Shown piece by piece: positions 12,229 to 22,524 of a stretch of DNA of 64,000 nucleotides (its first letter is position 1; every line of letters begins with the position of its first letter). Made by a program: the position numbers and the translations under genes. Below the pieces are notes generated by a model. That model was given only the letters and a program-made list of their open reading frames with translations. It did not search any database and was not told the origin of the DNA. The DNA comes from Pilaira anomala. Taxonomy: Eukaryota; Mucoromycota; Mucoromycetes; Mucorales; Mucoraceae. Location: the NCBI GenBank assembly GCA_025716855.1, contig JAIXMQ010000021.1:62001-126000 (forward strand), written 5' to 3'.

Positions 12229-12738
12229 GAATTTAGAGAAACAGTTTATATAATTAAGCAAATATTCAACAAGAGCATTTTCACTTCTCTTCCTGATCAT
12301 TATCCAGTCAGAGTTCTTCACCAAGTTTTCTACTGTGTAGTATGTTATGAGAATTATGAACGTGAAGATGAGAAGAAAACAATGCGGATACCCGTTGAGT
12401 TTGAAGGTTTGATTATTGTACTAGTTGGGACAATGTCTATGTAAGATATGGATTCGCGTTAATGAAACTTTCAGGTGCTCTAAGCCGGGTATATAATACT
12501 AAGGCCAAATGGGACATTAAATCCATCCTTCACAATGGGTATCATCAACGCAGGGAAACAAGACAGTAGCAGCGACAGACTCAAACAAATTCCAAGTCAG
12601 AGAAAGCCCAGACAAGAATATACATAGAAGGAAAACGAAGTCGGGGAAAAGAGTAGTAAAAAAAAAGGTAGTAAAATCACGGATGACTTTATCGGGATTT
12701 ATAAAAAGTATAACCAGGCACATCGTCACGTGAATAAG
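12229..12738 (+). pseudogene. degenerate coding remnant, at least two frameshifts
   Basis: Three successive plus-strand frames have protein-like composition and hand over to one another. 12229-12441 is open for 71 codons (SLPDHYPVRVLHQVFYCVV in the middle), then stops. From 12444 a frame shifted by two reads GFALMKLSGALSRVYNTKAK and stops near 12569. A third frame carries a stop and then KKKGSKITDDFIGIYKKYN up to about 12738. No canonical introns reconcile the frames. I do not recognise the family; a dead transposon-associated or lineage-specific gene is possible. Part of the last segment recurs inverted at 13250-13292. Confidence 0.35.
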
Positions 12739-12787
12739 GTTTTTTATAACTTTTGCATGAAATACACCATTACATCAATTTTTTTTT

Positions 12788-12872
12788 CACATGGCATACA
12801 GGCAGGTTTTTTTCTTATACGCCAGACAAACAGGGGGATTTTTTTTCACAAACAGGGGGTTTTTTTTTTCAT
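12788..12872 (+). repeat. ACAAACAGGGGG-T(n) tandem copies with a distant relative at 23281
   Basis: Two near-identical copies of ACAAACAGGGGG followed by 8-10 T lie at about 12825-12870. The preceding segment (CACATGGCATA ... ACGCCAGACAAAC) resembles 23282-23331 (CACACGACATA ... ACGCCATACAAAC) at roughly 70 percent by eye. It may be a degenerate dispersed repeat. Confidence 0.35.
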
Positions 12873-13138
12873 TATAAATAATCCTTTTTTTTTATTTTGT
12901 TCTTTTCTTTCACTTTCTTCTTTTTACATATATTCCTTCCTTACCGCTCCATTTTTAATCTCTTCTTTTTCCACACTCCTTATCCAAAGAAGAGATTGTT
13001 CCAAGAAAAAAAAAAGACCCGCATAACACATATTGTTATCAACAGTAAGTCTAATAATTTTATCAAAAAATAAATAATTCATTTTGTCTAATAAATCTCA
13101 AATAGAAAATAATCCTTTTTTCTTTTTTGTCCAAAGTG

Positions 13139-13225
13139 AAAAAAGAACAAGTATTGTACTTGTTTTTTCTTTAAAAAAAACAAGTATTATACTAGTCTTT
13201 TCTTAAGAAAAAACTGGTAAGTATT
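13139..13225. repeat. tandem palindromic hairpin units
   Basis: Two adjacent units, about 13139-13172 and 13172-13206, each form a near-perfect palindrome around ACAAGTATTGTACTTGT and ACAAGTATTATACTAGT, flanked by A-runs and TTTTTTCTT. A partial third unit follows to about 13225. This can form cruciform or hairpin structures. It sits between the inverted-repeat arms and about 170 bp before the start of the next gene. Confidence 0.5.
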
Positions 13226-13396
13226 TTGATAGCTAGTTGGATAAAATTGATCCGTGATTTTAATACCTCCTTTTTTACTACTCTTTTACCCAGCACCACA
13301 TGCTGGTAATAGCATTTCGCTATTGTGTGAGGCTGGTAAATTGTTACTATGATAGTAATGCAATAGTATCACTAATTTAGTATCTTCAAGGGAGTA

Positions 13397-15645
13397 ATGA
13401 ATTACAAACCAGTTTCGATTGATTGTATTTCAATCTTTAAGCAATCATTCAAATACTATGCAAGTAATTACAAGTCAAACGATGCACGTTTGAAGCTTGC
13501 CATGTCAAAATTACTCAGTAAATGCGACAAAGTATTGGACTCAAATCCAGTGCGAATAATCTTAAGCCAAAAGTATATTGTTGTAGGTTTCAAGTTTTCC
13601 ACATACTTTCTTTCTTCTAATTCCCTTTTACGGATAATAGCAATTGAAGCCTAGTGTAGTCGAAGAAATAATAAAGGACAAGTACAAAGGGCTTAAATCG
13701 GATCCATTACGATCACCGATACCAGCACCAACACTAACACTACCAAATTCGCTTTTATCATCCAAAAGAGGTTCCAATAAGAATTCAGTTCCATTTCAGG
13801 AAAAGAAGCCCAGAAGTTTGAGTGCCGCTTACCTTAATACCTTATCGTTAAATGAGAAATTGAGTTGTCTTACATGTTCCTAGTAAGAAAGTTTCCAATT
13901 TTGTGTATCTATTCAATCACTGTTATTCATTAACATTTCTTCCTGTTTTACCTAGTGGTAAGAATAATATCTTAGATCTTTCCTCTCCTGGTATACTCCC
14001 TTATAAACTTGCAGGTATCATGAAAGAAATCGCCTCCGAATTGACATTGGTGCTGCCATTAGTCTACAGCCCACAGGAACGAGAGATTTTAATGAAAATC
14101 TCCAGATCAACTTCATTAACTGATATTGAGATCATTGCCAAATCAATTTCTCTTATTCCACGTACTGGTTTACAGTCCTATTTGTATATTTCCTTATCAA
14201 AATTGTAAGTAACACTTTGTATTTTTAACGAAAGCCAACATACATACGAATTATTTTATTAGATTACTACTCTATCAAAGCAATCAGCTATTAGATACAA
14301 CTCACAAGGAAGGATGGTTTCAAGGACATGTTTACGCCGATACATTCTATGCCGTTTTTTTATTTGACCCATATTATATCACAAAAAGGTAAAAACTTAA
14401 GATATTGAGTTCGTATGATGGGCTGATAAAACATACTACTTTTTATTTTACCATAGAACGGAATATCTGGCCAGTACAATCAAATATTTGAGGAAGATAA
14501 AACAAATAGATGGAGATGAGAAGGATGTAAAGGCTAATCTTTTATTATTCAACAGTCAACTTGGGGACGTGTTCTCTTGCGAGGATAAGCCTACTAGCGC
14601 CACCGAAACCGAAGTTGAAGCTGATCTAAAGAAAGCAACTAACTTGAGAGAGAAGAGATTGAAATACATTCAATCATTGCTACCTTACCCATCTTGTATT
14701 CAACATATCTGTGACAATTGGTAAATTTATTTATTTATTGTTTGTTTGGTAATAAAATGTAAGAAAGACAAGAAAAGAAATGAGCCTCTTTGTGATCCTT
14801 TATTTTAATGGAGAGTAATTCATAGTAAAAATTAGTGTTCCTTTTATACCAAATTATCACTTTTAATAACAGACATCGTTCTTTCAATATAGTTCTACCG
14901 TATAAGGATTTGTCAAGATAAATTTATTGGTGAAACCTGAGTTACTGCATAAAGATATATATCACCTTAAATGCCTGTCACTGACCGCGGAAGGACTACT
15001 GTTAATAATAATTTATAGTGATCCGCTGTGATAGGTAGAGAAGGTAAACTATAAATTAAAGTAGTTATGATTCGAATAGTAAGGACTTGAATGTGTCACT
15101 TAATATACCAATGTTATAATATATCGTGTATATTATAACTATGAACTATATAAGATGTAATTGTATTATTCTGTTTAATTATAGGAGTAAATACGACAAT
15201 ATCGAAGTAATCAGCGCACAGTTTCACGGTCTTATTTTGACTGTCTATGGCTCAAGAATGACTAAGGATGGAATCATCATACATTATCAGAAAAGTACTG
15301 CTACCATCCCCTCCCAAGCCTCTAATATGTCACAACTGGCATATTTTCTCTTGAATGTAATGTCTTTGCAAGTAAGTATGACTATTAACTTCTCTGTGGC
15401 TATTGCCAATTGTCATTAATACATTAAAATAATAGAGAGCAATCATCATCAACCTCAAAAAGCTTATTGCTATCTATGAAGCTGGCTTCCAAGACTCGAT
15501 TGGATTTCTGGACTCCACCTTTAACAGCACCAATAACAACATAATTTTCCGTGATGATTTGCCTGAGCCATCATCAAATTCAAATAGCAATGAAGATGAT
15601 ACTGGTCTTGAAACTATTGGCGATAATTGGATCGAAATGGAATGA
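13397..15645 (+). CDS. unrecognised seven-exon protein with in-frame TGA near its C-terminus
   Basis: Exons 13397-13582, 13641-13882, 13956-14204, 14263-14388, 14457-14720, 15185-15371 and 15436-15645 join in phase, all GT-AG, to 487 residues. I do not recognise the family. The order is: a short basic N-terminus, a Ser/Pro/Thr-rich linker encoded by 13690-13850, a helical middle (ILPYKLAGIMKEIASELTLV), an aromatic block (GWFQGHVYADTFYAVFLFD), a charged helical stretch and an acidic Asn/Ser-rich end. Intron 5 (14721-15184, 464 nt) is far longer than any other here. After the TGA at 15643 the same frame stays open for 33 coding-like codons to TAA at 15745, suggesting either a recent nonsense change or readthrough. 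Placed in a repeat-bearing stretch, it may be a lineage-specific gene in decay. Confidence 0.6.
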
Positions 15646-15747
15646 GCAAGTAGGGTGCTTATGTTGATTGAGGAAAGAATTAAAGAGATTGGGCACGATG
15701 ATGGTGTATTAACCTGTGATGATTGGGAAAGCATTATTTTTCTTTAA

Positions 15748-16725
15748 CCTGCTTAAATTTACCCCTCCTCCCCCCCCCCCCTGTATGTGTATATGACTAT
15801 AACTCACCTCATTATACCAGTAACCATCAAATATCTATGTAATCGAAAAAAGGAAATTCAATAACTATTAAAAAATAGTCTCAAATAAATAAGCTGTATT
15901 TGCTATCCTTATCATATATACAACGGCCCGCAGAGCTGGATGTCCTAGGTGAGGCTTTTAGCAGACGATAAATTTCTCTTTAAATAAGTATGTAATATCA
16001 GGATGTACAGTGCTTCCTCACAACTTTTGAGAAAATTTAAGCAAGCAAATTTGGAAGTAAATCAAGTAATAATGAGCCCTTAATCAGATACTGTAATTCT
16101 GTAATACAAGACCTAATGTTTTTACTTTTAAGATTAAAAATGGTGCGCGTATCTATCCCCATAAATAATTTTAAATTGCTTTTGAAAAAAAAGAAATAAC
16201 CAAAAAGAAGAAACAACCAAAAAGATTAAAAAAAGGATGTAAAGAAGACAAACAAAAGCGATGACTTTCTCACACACCCAAAACTTAGAAAGTTTTTTAG
16301 TTTCTCGTTATTCTGATGAGCTCAAATTTTGTACCTCGAAAATTTAAGCGTTTGTTCGAAATACATCAAATACCATTTTCGCCTTTTCTCATTTTAATAA
16401 AAACCTCACACTTTAAACATTCGATTTTTTTAAAAGTTTTGAGCTATGTATACTTCAAATGCTTAATGGTATTGTGCACCTTAAACACTGCTGAGCAAGT
16501 GGACATAGAAAGTAAAAAAAATAAATGATTAAAGACTACTGAAAATCATTGATCGAAGACTACTGTAAAATATTAATTGTAGCCCACCGCAGGTGCTACC
16601 ATAATGTAACTAGTGGCAGTTTTAAAAGGACTCGTAATTTCTGAATATAGTAATGTATGCTTTAAACTGCAGAAATAAAAAGAAAAATTATTTTTGCTCT
16701 TTCTTCTTCAACATAAATAAACGAA
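15748..16725. other. intergenic, no gene recognised
   Basis: There is a C-run at 15769-15781, then AT-rich sequence. One 70-codon chance frame at 16316-16528 has no recognisable features. The last part forms the 5' flank of the HAD phosphatase gene. Confidence 0.5.
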
Positions 16726-17545
16726 ATGACGGTTATTACACACTGTATTTTTGACATGGTAAGTCTATAGTATAAAAGGAATATATGTAAACTTCTTTAA
16801 CAGTTTCTATCAGGATGGTCTTCTTTTAGACACAGAACGTGTATATACCGACGTGACTCAACAGATCTTGGATAAATATGCAAACGGTGTGAAGTTTACA
16901 TGGGATGTCAAAAGTAAACTAATGGGTAGAACTGGAGACGAAGTATGTGCTTTTTAAAAAAGTATTAAAAAGACACACACAATTATTAACTAATATGTTT
17001 ATTTAAAAAAAAAAAAGTCGGCTACTATGGTAGTCGAAACGTACAAGTTACCCATGACCGTGAAAGAATACTTGGACATTACTTCTGTAGTCCAAGAAGA
17101 TCTCTTTCCTCATGTCACAATCCTTCCCGGTGTAGAAAAGTTTGTCCGTCACTTAAAGAAACACGATATTCCTATGGCTGTTGCAACTTCTTCCACTCGC
17201 TCTAAATTTGAACTCAAGACTTCTTTAAATAAAGAATTCTTTGAGCTATTTGATACCATTATCTGTGGTGATGATGCCGAGATCAAGAACGGAAAACCTG
17301 CCCCTGATCTCTTTTTAGCTGCTCAAAAACGTCTTGGTAATCCTCCTGCTGAGAATTGTCTTGTGTTTGAAGATGCTGTGAACGGTGTTCAGGCAGGTTT
17401 GAATGCCAAGATGAATGTAGTATGGATTCCTGATGAAAATATCAAGGTCTTGACAGGGGATGAAGAACATGGCGCTACAATCGTCTTAAATTCTATGGCC
17501 GATTTGGTACCTGAAGATTTTGGTCTTCCTCCTTATGATAAATAA
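16726..17545 (+). CDS. HAD-family phosphatase, pseudouridine-5'-phosphatase-like (HDHD1/PUDP)
   Basis: Three exons (16726-16758, 16814-16942, 17018-17545) give 229 residues. The first intron splits the HAD nucleophile motif: FDM from exon 1 joins DGLLLDTE from exon 2, giving nucleophile Asp10 and acid/base Asp12. Motif II is the Thr/Ser of [11 protein letters not shown], the motif III Lys lies in [10 protein letters not shown], and motif IV is [12 protein letters not shown]. The wording through the cap domain ([19 protein letters not shown]) and the end ([17 protein letters not shown]) closely follows human HDHD1/PUDP, so pseudouridine-5'-phosphate dephosphorylation during RNA turnover is the best guess. 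Related fungal DOG/GPP sugar-phosphate phosphatases remain possible. Confidence 0.87.
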
Positions 17546-17584
17546 ATACAATTATATAAATAAATTTTCTTTTTATTAATGTTG

Positions 17585-19587
17585 TTACATAAATATATTA
17601 TCAAAATCTGATGGTTTAGTAGTATTAGTATTTCGAGAGGTGTTGGGTGCACCAAAAAGTGACGCTAAGTCATCATTTACAGAAGATTGTTTAAAGGCAC
17701 CACCATCATCTTGAACTGAGAGTGTGTCAAAAGCAGATAAATCAAATCCATATTTAAGAGCTGATTTTGATAATGGCAATTTTGCTTGGGCCCCATTATC
17801 ACTTCGAGGAGACATGATCGAACTACCAGAAAATGATGAAGGTGATCTTGTAAGCTCAGGTAAAGAAGACATAAAAAGCTTATGATTAGGCGTTGAAGCA
17901 TTAGAAGAATGACCCGATAATCCCTCTCTTTTTTGTTGTTCAATCTCTAATAACTGTTCTGCTTCCTCAGCTTTTGCTCGTGTTATGTCTAACTCGTGTT
18001 TAGCTTCGTTCACTTTCATCTCCAATTCTTGAACTGCTCGTTTTTCATCTTGATATTGATATAGTATTTCATCGGCCCGTTTTCGTTGGAAATTTATTTG
18101 TTGTTTAATTTCTACTAAATGATTTTCAAGTTCATATATTTGATTCATATCTTCTGTTGTTTGATTAGAAATAATAGGTGATTTTGGATAAAGTTGTGTT
18201 GGTTGAATATCTAGAATCGTTGAATCAGTGTCTTTTTTTTTTTTTTTTTTTTTTGTAAAAAAGGTCTTACATTTATCAATGCTTTCACCAGATTTTCGCA
18301 TCTTAATTAAATGCATTGCAACACTAAAGTCATGCAAATCTAACTTTCCCAAATGCCTACTATCAGCAATCTCCCAAATAACGCCAAGCTCCGAATCAGG
18401 TAAGTGAGAATGACTGAAGAAATAAACTGCTTCTTCAGCATCAATAAATCCTGAGTTATCAGTATCTAACTGAGAAAAGTAATTCTTGTATTGATCAATT
18501 TCTTGTGGTGCTAATATAACTTTCTGTTGAGGAATGTGATCCAATAAACCAGAAGAAGCAGTATGACTTGTTCTTGGTGATAAAAACGCACCACTTTGGC
18601 TCATTACTGGTGATAAAAGTGATGGGTTTGGGCTTCTGTTTTGAATTGAAGGTGATGTAACAGTTGTATTATGTCTACGAATAGAGTCGGCAAAACGACC
18701 TGTTGCCTCTGCATAAGTTTGAGAGGGCAACGTCTGTGGTAAAACTAATGATGGATTGCTCATGCATCTTGATATATAATGCATAGCAATAATAAATTCT
18801 GTCTTATTTAATGCATTTGAATTTCTTGTGTCTGCAAGCATCCAAATCGAACCTAATTTATCCATTGGAAGGTTTGATCGCATAAATATATTTCTTGCTT
18901 CCTCTCCTAATAATAATAATAATAAAAAAAAAAAAAAGAAAACCCAGTATATCAATATCCAAGCTATTTACATGTTTCTTTCTCTCTCTCCTTTACCGTA
19001 TAATAAGCCATCAGAAAGTTGGCATGACTGAAATATACTTATATACTTCTCTCGTTCTTCTTTAGTAATTGGAGCAATATCTACAATCGGTGGACGGATC
19101 ATGATGTCTTTGAATTGAGGTAAAGAAACTGTGTTTTATTTAGTTGCATTATTTATATCAATTTTTTTTTCACTTTTGCTTTTACCTTGTGTCGCAAGGA
19201 TGTTATCCTGTGCCTCGACCCCGTTTTGTGCACAGGCAATAAGTTTCAGGGCAACGTAAAATTCTGTTTCAGTAATATAGTTCTTCTCTCCTTCATCAAC
19301 CGTTTGCCAAATCTAATAAAACTATAACTTTAGAAACAGAAAAAGATCTCGGCCTCTTTTTTTATTACCTCTTCTAAAAAGGCAGATGGAATACCAGTCT
19401 TTGAAAAAAACGAAATGGCTTCATTCTTTCCCAAGAATGCTTTTTGTTCTACATCAGCAAGTTTGAAGTATTCTCTATAAGCGTATTTTTCTTGTGCGCT
19501 GAGATAAATTTCTATTTGTACATTTATGAGATATTTCAAGAACGATACTAGTTAATATTGTCTCTTTTTTTTACCTGGGCTAGTCAT
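17585..19587 (-). CDS. EH-domain endocytic adaptor (Ede1/Eps15-like)
   Basis: Six exons (19575-19587, 19369-19511, 19186-19312, 18997-19128, 18271-18906, 17585-18231) give 565 residues. Three EH domains are visible. The first is from about residue 8 (AQEKYAYREYFKLADVEQK), the second from about 115 (REKYISIFQSC ... DKLGSIWMLADT), and the third from about 255 (YKNYFSQLDTDNSGFIDAEE ... LGVIWEIADSRHLGKLD), which keeps a good EF-hand loop. A Gln/Glu-rich coiled coil follows, then a Ser/Asn-rich tail. EH domains bind Asn-Pro-Phe peptides and act at clathrin-mediated endocytic sites. The protein is much shorter than yeast Ede1 and lacks its UBA end. The penultimate intron is only 39 nt, a multiple of three, and stop-free. 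Confidence 0.82.
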
Positions 19588-20226
19588 TAGAAAAAAAGTG
19601 TAAAAAATAAATAAACAATCGTATGTTAGGAAAAAGAAGACGGCTGTACTAATTTTATTTCTATTAATAATGAGGTTGTAGCACGTGCCCTTATAATATA
19701 AGTATAAATGTGCAAAGTGTTATAAAAAGCTGTCGCTATTAATAATGCTTCTGGAGCCTGCATGCACGATTAGTTGGATCAAGGTTACAAATGTTTATCT
19801 AGTACGAATCAGAAGTTGCCTTAAGATCCTTTCTTCAATGCCAGTTTTTTATTTTGTTTGAATATAAGTACATAATTTTTTTTATTTATTTATTTATTTT
19901 TTTTTGACAGCTTGTTATAAGTAAATTCAATTAAAGAGGATTTTTGTAAAATATCGTCTTTTTAATTGTTCAAGACCTTAGCAGCTCATTAGTATTATAG
20001 CATTTTATTTACAAAGTATGTAATTGAATTACCAATGATGTAATCATTGATGGTTATACAGAATATTCGATAATTGGTATCCTTTTTCAGCAACTGTGTA
20101 TCAATTGAAAACATGTAAATTTAAGCAATAGAAAAAAGATTATTATTAACTTTGAAGGAACGTAAAAAAAAAAAAAAAAACTCAGGAAAGAAAGAGTTTT
20201 AAACGAAAATGAACCAAACTAGTATT
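19588..20226. other. intergenic with dispersed repeat
   Basis: AT-rich sequence between the EH gene and the intronless gene. It contains the repeat described at 19965-20060. A palindromic GCACGTGC occurs at 19681-19688. No gene is seen. Confidence 0.5.
19965..20060 (+). repeat. dispersed repeat, copy 1 (related copy at 63920-64000)
   Basis: This segment shares AAGAnCTnAGCAGCTnATT, then an AT-rich block, then GATGTAATCATTnATGGT, with 63921-64000, at roughly three-quarters identity by eye and in the same order. Both copies are intergenic. The second copy runs to the window edge, so the element's length is unknown. Confidence 0.55.
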
Positions 20227-21564
20227 TTATTTGAAATCGCTTGCGCATGCAGATCTGAAAGCCTTCAATCTCGAGTCAACTCTCGACCCATAGCTTTGAA
20301 AGTATTCTACAATACCATTTAAGCCAAAGATTAGATCACCCTTATCTTTAATATCGATAAGTGATGTACCAGTAGAAGCTGATCTTAAGCCTTGATAGTC
20401 TCCATCTTGGGAAATTGAGCGTTTGGGTACAGAAGAGCTCCAGTAATGCCAAATCAGTTGAGCTTGAGTACCAAAAGGATTCAAAGGTTGTTCTGTCAAG
20501 TTGAAGATTCTACTCAAATTAATATCGCTATTTAAATAAATGTGAATGTATGCGTCTGTAACCAAACTAATGAGCATGTTATCATGGCTATAATCATTAT
20601 AATATATAACTTTCCAACCCATATAACTGAGTAAACCTTCAGGTGTAATATCAACATTTAAACATTCAGCTAGTTCAGGAATTAATTGGCGAATTTGAAG
20701 TTTCAAATTAGGTTCACGGAACCAATAAGTTTGAGCAAATGTCAATATCCCCCAGTAAAGAACATTCATAATATCAGGTAAAGTGTAATTCAATTTGAGT
20801 GTCCATGCTATAAAGTTGGTAATCGTAGTCTCGAAGTTATCTGAAACTTCTAGTCTAGGATAGCATAAATTAGCATTTCCATCTTCATCTTTTAAAGTAA
20901 CTTCAAAGCTATTAGTACAATACAAAGCAAGTCTTTTTCCAGCTATCAATCTTAATTTTTCAGTTGAAGCTTCATCACCAAAGTGAGTGGTATTAAATTC
21001 CAACGAATTAAAAAAACCTTTTTGATTGGCATTATATCTGTACTTGTTTTCAGAATGATCCAAAAAAGTTTTAGCGATATCCAAAGCGAGACTGTGAATA
21101 GTGAAAACAATATTTTTCGAGCGTATTATTAAATTAGCATCGTTGGTTTCGCCGAAAGTATCAATAATAGTAAACATAAAGGAAGGAGTATGTAAATCGA
21201 GAGCATTTGTTATCTCCTGATAACGTCTAACTTTTGATTGATTTGAAGGAGATGTCGAGATGATAAGTTTCTTTAAAAAAGCACAACGTGAAACTAGTTT
21301 GGTGTCAATGAGAACATCTTCTTCATATTTCCAATTAGATACAGTAGAGTGACACCTTACATGTTGTAGGTAGACCTCATCGAAGCGATTAATAACATCA
21401 AACACCACTTCAGCTTCGACGTTACTACTAAAAGTAACCGAAATTTCAGGGGAAAAAATTTCAAGTAAACGTCTTTGAGCATCAGATTTGAAAGCATCCT
21501 TGTTTCTTTTGTTTTTTGCTCCTTTTTGGGAAGGTTTTGATTTGTTTTGATTTTGGGCTGACAT
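20227..21564 (-). CDS. intronless 445-residue protein of unknown family (possible virus-derived origin)
   Basis: A single uninterrupted frame of 446 codons in a genome where most genes have several introns. The N-terminus is strongly basic and low complexity (KPSQKGAKNKRNKDAFKSDA), and the rest is a mixed alpha/beta protein rich in aromatic residues with no signal peptide or membrane helix. The C-terminal half has segments such as LNPFGTQAQLIWHYWSSSV. I do not recognise it. The basic tail, size and lack of introns would fit a captured RNA-virus coat-like gene or a retrocopy, but nothing here proves either. It is intact, so probably expressed or recently acquired. Confidence 0.65.
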   Translation of the reverse strand: MSAQNQNKSKPSQKGAKNKRNKDAFKSDAQRRLLEIFSPEISVTFSSNVEAEVVFDVINRFDEVYLQHVRCHSTVSNWKYEEDVLIDTKLVSRCAFLKKLIISTSPSNQSKVRRYQEITNALDLHTPSFMFTIIDTFGETNDANLIIRSKNIVFTIHSLALDIAKTFLDHSENKYRYNANQKGFFNSLEFNTTHFGDEASTEKLRLIAGKRLALYCTNSFEVTLKDEDGNANLCYPRLEVSDNFETTITNFIAWTLKLNYTLPDIMNVLYWGILTFAQTYWFREPNLKLQIRQLIPELAECLNVDITPEGLLSYMGWKVIYYNDYSHDNMLISLVTDAYIHIYLNSDINLSRIFNLTEQPLNPFGTQAQLIWHYWSSSVPKRSISQDGDYQGLRSASTGTSLIDIKDKGDLIFGLNGIVEYFQSYGSRVDSRLKAFRSACASDFK

Positions 21565-22421
21565 ATTCAGTTGATAGATTTATTGTTCTTGAAATTCGGA
21601 GGCGTTGTTTATCTCTTTACTGATAAAGTTGATACATGTACTGAATTCGCGGTTTAATAAGTAAGTCAACTGTTGATTTAAAGAAGGATGCGACGCCTAT
21701 TGAGATTATCTTGGTGTTAATTTACACAGATACTAAATCCTTATATCAACTTAGTAGCAATAATGATCTACCTAATTACTTTCCTTAAATACAAGAAGAA
21801 AAAAAGGATAAAGGCCAAAATCCAAAAAAAAAAGAATGTGAAATAAAATATTCAAAAAAAAATAGCCTAAAAATATATAACAAAACACTAATACATAACG
21901 TAATGCTAATTAATGATAACATACTATAATACTTAATAATACATAAATAAAAACAAAAACAAAAGAGCGAACACGCTCAAAGTAAATTAATAAAAAAAGC
22001 CAGAGACTTTTTAATTATTACATTGATAAGACATATAGAGAAATATATGTTTATCTTTATAAGTTCAACCATTAATTTATCATTATCAGAAAGTAAGTTT
22101 TTAGAAAAGTAATGGAACATTTCTGAGATTTGATTTCATGCAAATAAATTTTAAATAATATGCCACATATCATAAGCATAAATCCTGTTTGCTGCATAAG
22201 TCTAACGTAATAATGAAACCTACAAGGCTTAAATCAAAGGTTCCTGATAAGACTAAATATATTTTTAGAGAGTAAATTATACATAATTGTGACGGGTAAT
22301 GGAAGAGAAATTCTTTTATTTATAGTTATTACTTAATTCTATAACTAGTAGGATCATCAGGAAAAAAGTAAAGATGCTATTTAATTTAATGTGCTTTAAA
22401 CAGTAAAGACAGCCTGATAAT
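21565..22421. other. intergenic, AT-rich, no gene
   Basis: Very AT-rich sequence with no frames of protein-like composition. The first part is the 5' flank of the intronless gene. Confidence 0.5.
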
Positions 22422-22449
22422 CACGTGCATATCATGTGAATGTCACGTG
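22422..22449 (+). promoter_or_regulatory. triple E-box array upstream of truncated tRNA-Ile
   Basis: CACGTG at 22422-22427, CATGTG at 22433-22438 and CACGTG at 22444-22449, each 11 bp apart. The array ends 60 nt before a 15-nt exact copy of the tRNA-Ile 5' end at 22510. Spacing and distance match the arrays at intact tRNA genes. Confidence 0.6.
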
Positions 22450-22509
22450 TGTTTTTTTGAGAATTTTGCAGTTCTGTGATAATATTTTTTTTGGTTGACT
22501 GAACAAGAA

Positions 22510-22524
22510 GCTCGCTTAGCTCAG
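22510..22524 (+). pseudogene. truncated tRNA-Ile 5' fragment
   Basis: GCTCGCTTAGCTCAG is identical to the first 15 nt of the intact tRNA-Ile at 23073 (acceptor 5' strand, bases 8-9 and start of the D arm) and then diverges completely. It keeps the upstream E-box array at the normal distance, so it looks like a tRNA gene that lost its body rather than a chance match. Confidence 0.6.

Larger units (their letters stand above)
12642..13292. repeat. imperfect inverted repeat about 560 bp apart
   Basis: The left copy at about 12642-12684 and the right copy at about 13250-13292 are near-complements over some 40 bp: GGG(t)AAAAGAGTAGTAAAAAA, then GGTAnTAAAATCACGGAT, with a few mismatches. The left copy lies inside a decayed coding segment, and the right copy read on the minus strand keeps a related peptide (KSSKK...KITD). 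This may be an inverted duplication of a dead gene fragment or the ends of a small non-autonomous element. No target-site duplication was identified. Confidence 0.45.

Noticed and set aside
12727..12732. Single CACGTG boxes (also at 19682 and 63727) as tRNA-type arrays
   Set aside because: They lack a partner at 11 bp and no tRNA lies about 60 bp away.
15643..15645. Selenocysteine reading of the in-frame TGA
   Set aside because: No Cys/Sec redox context and no hairpin-like SECIS was evident; a nonsense change is simpler.
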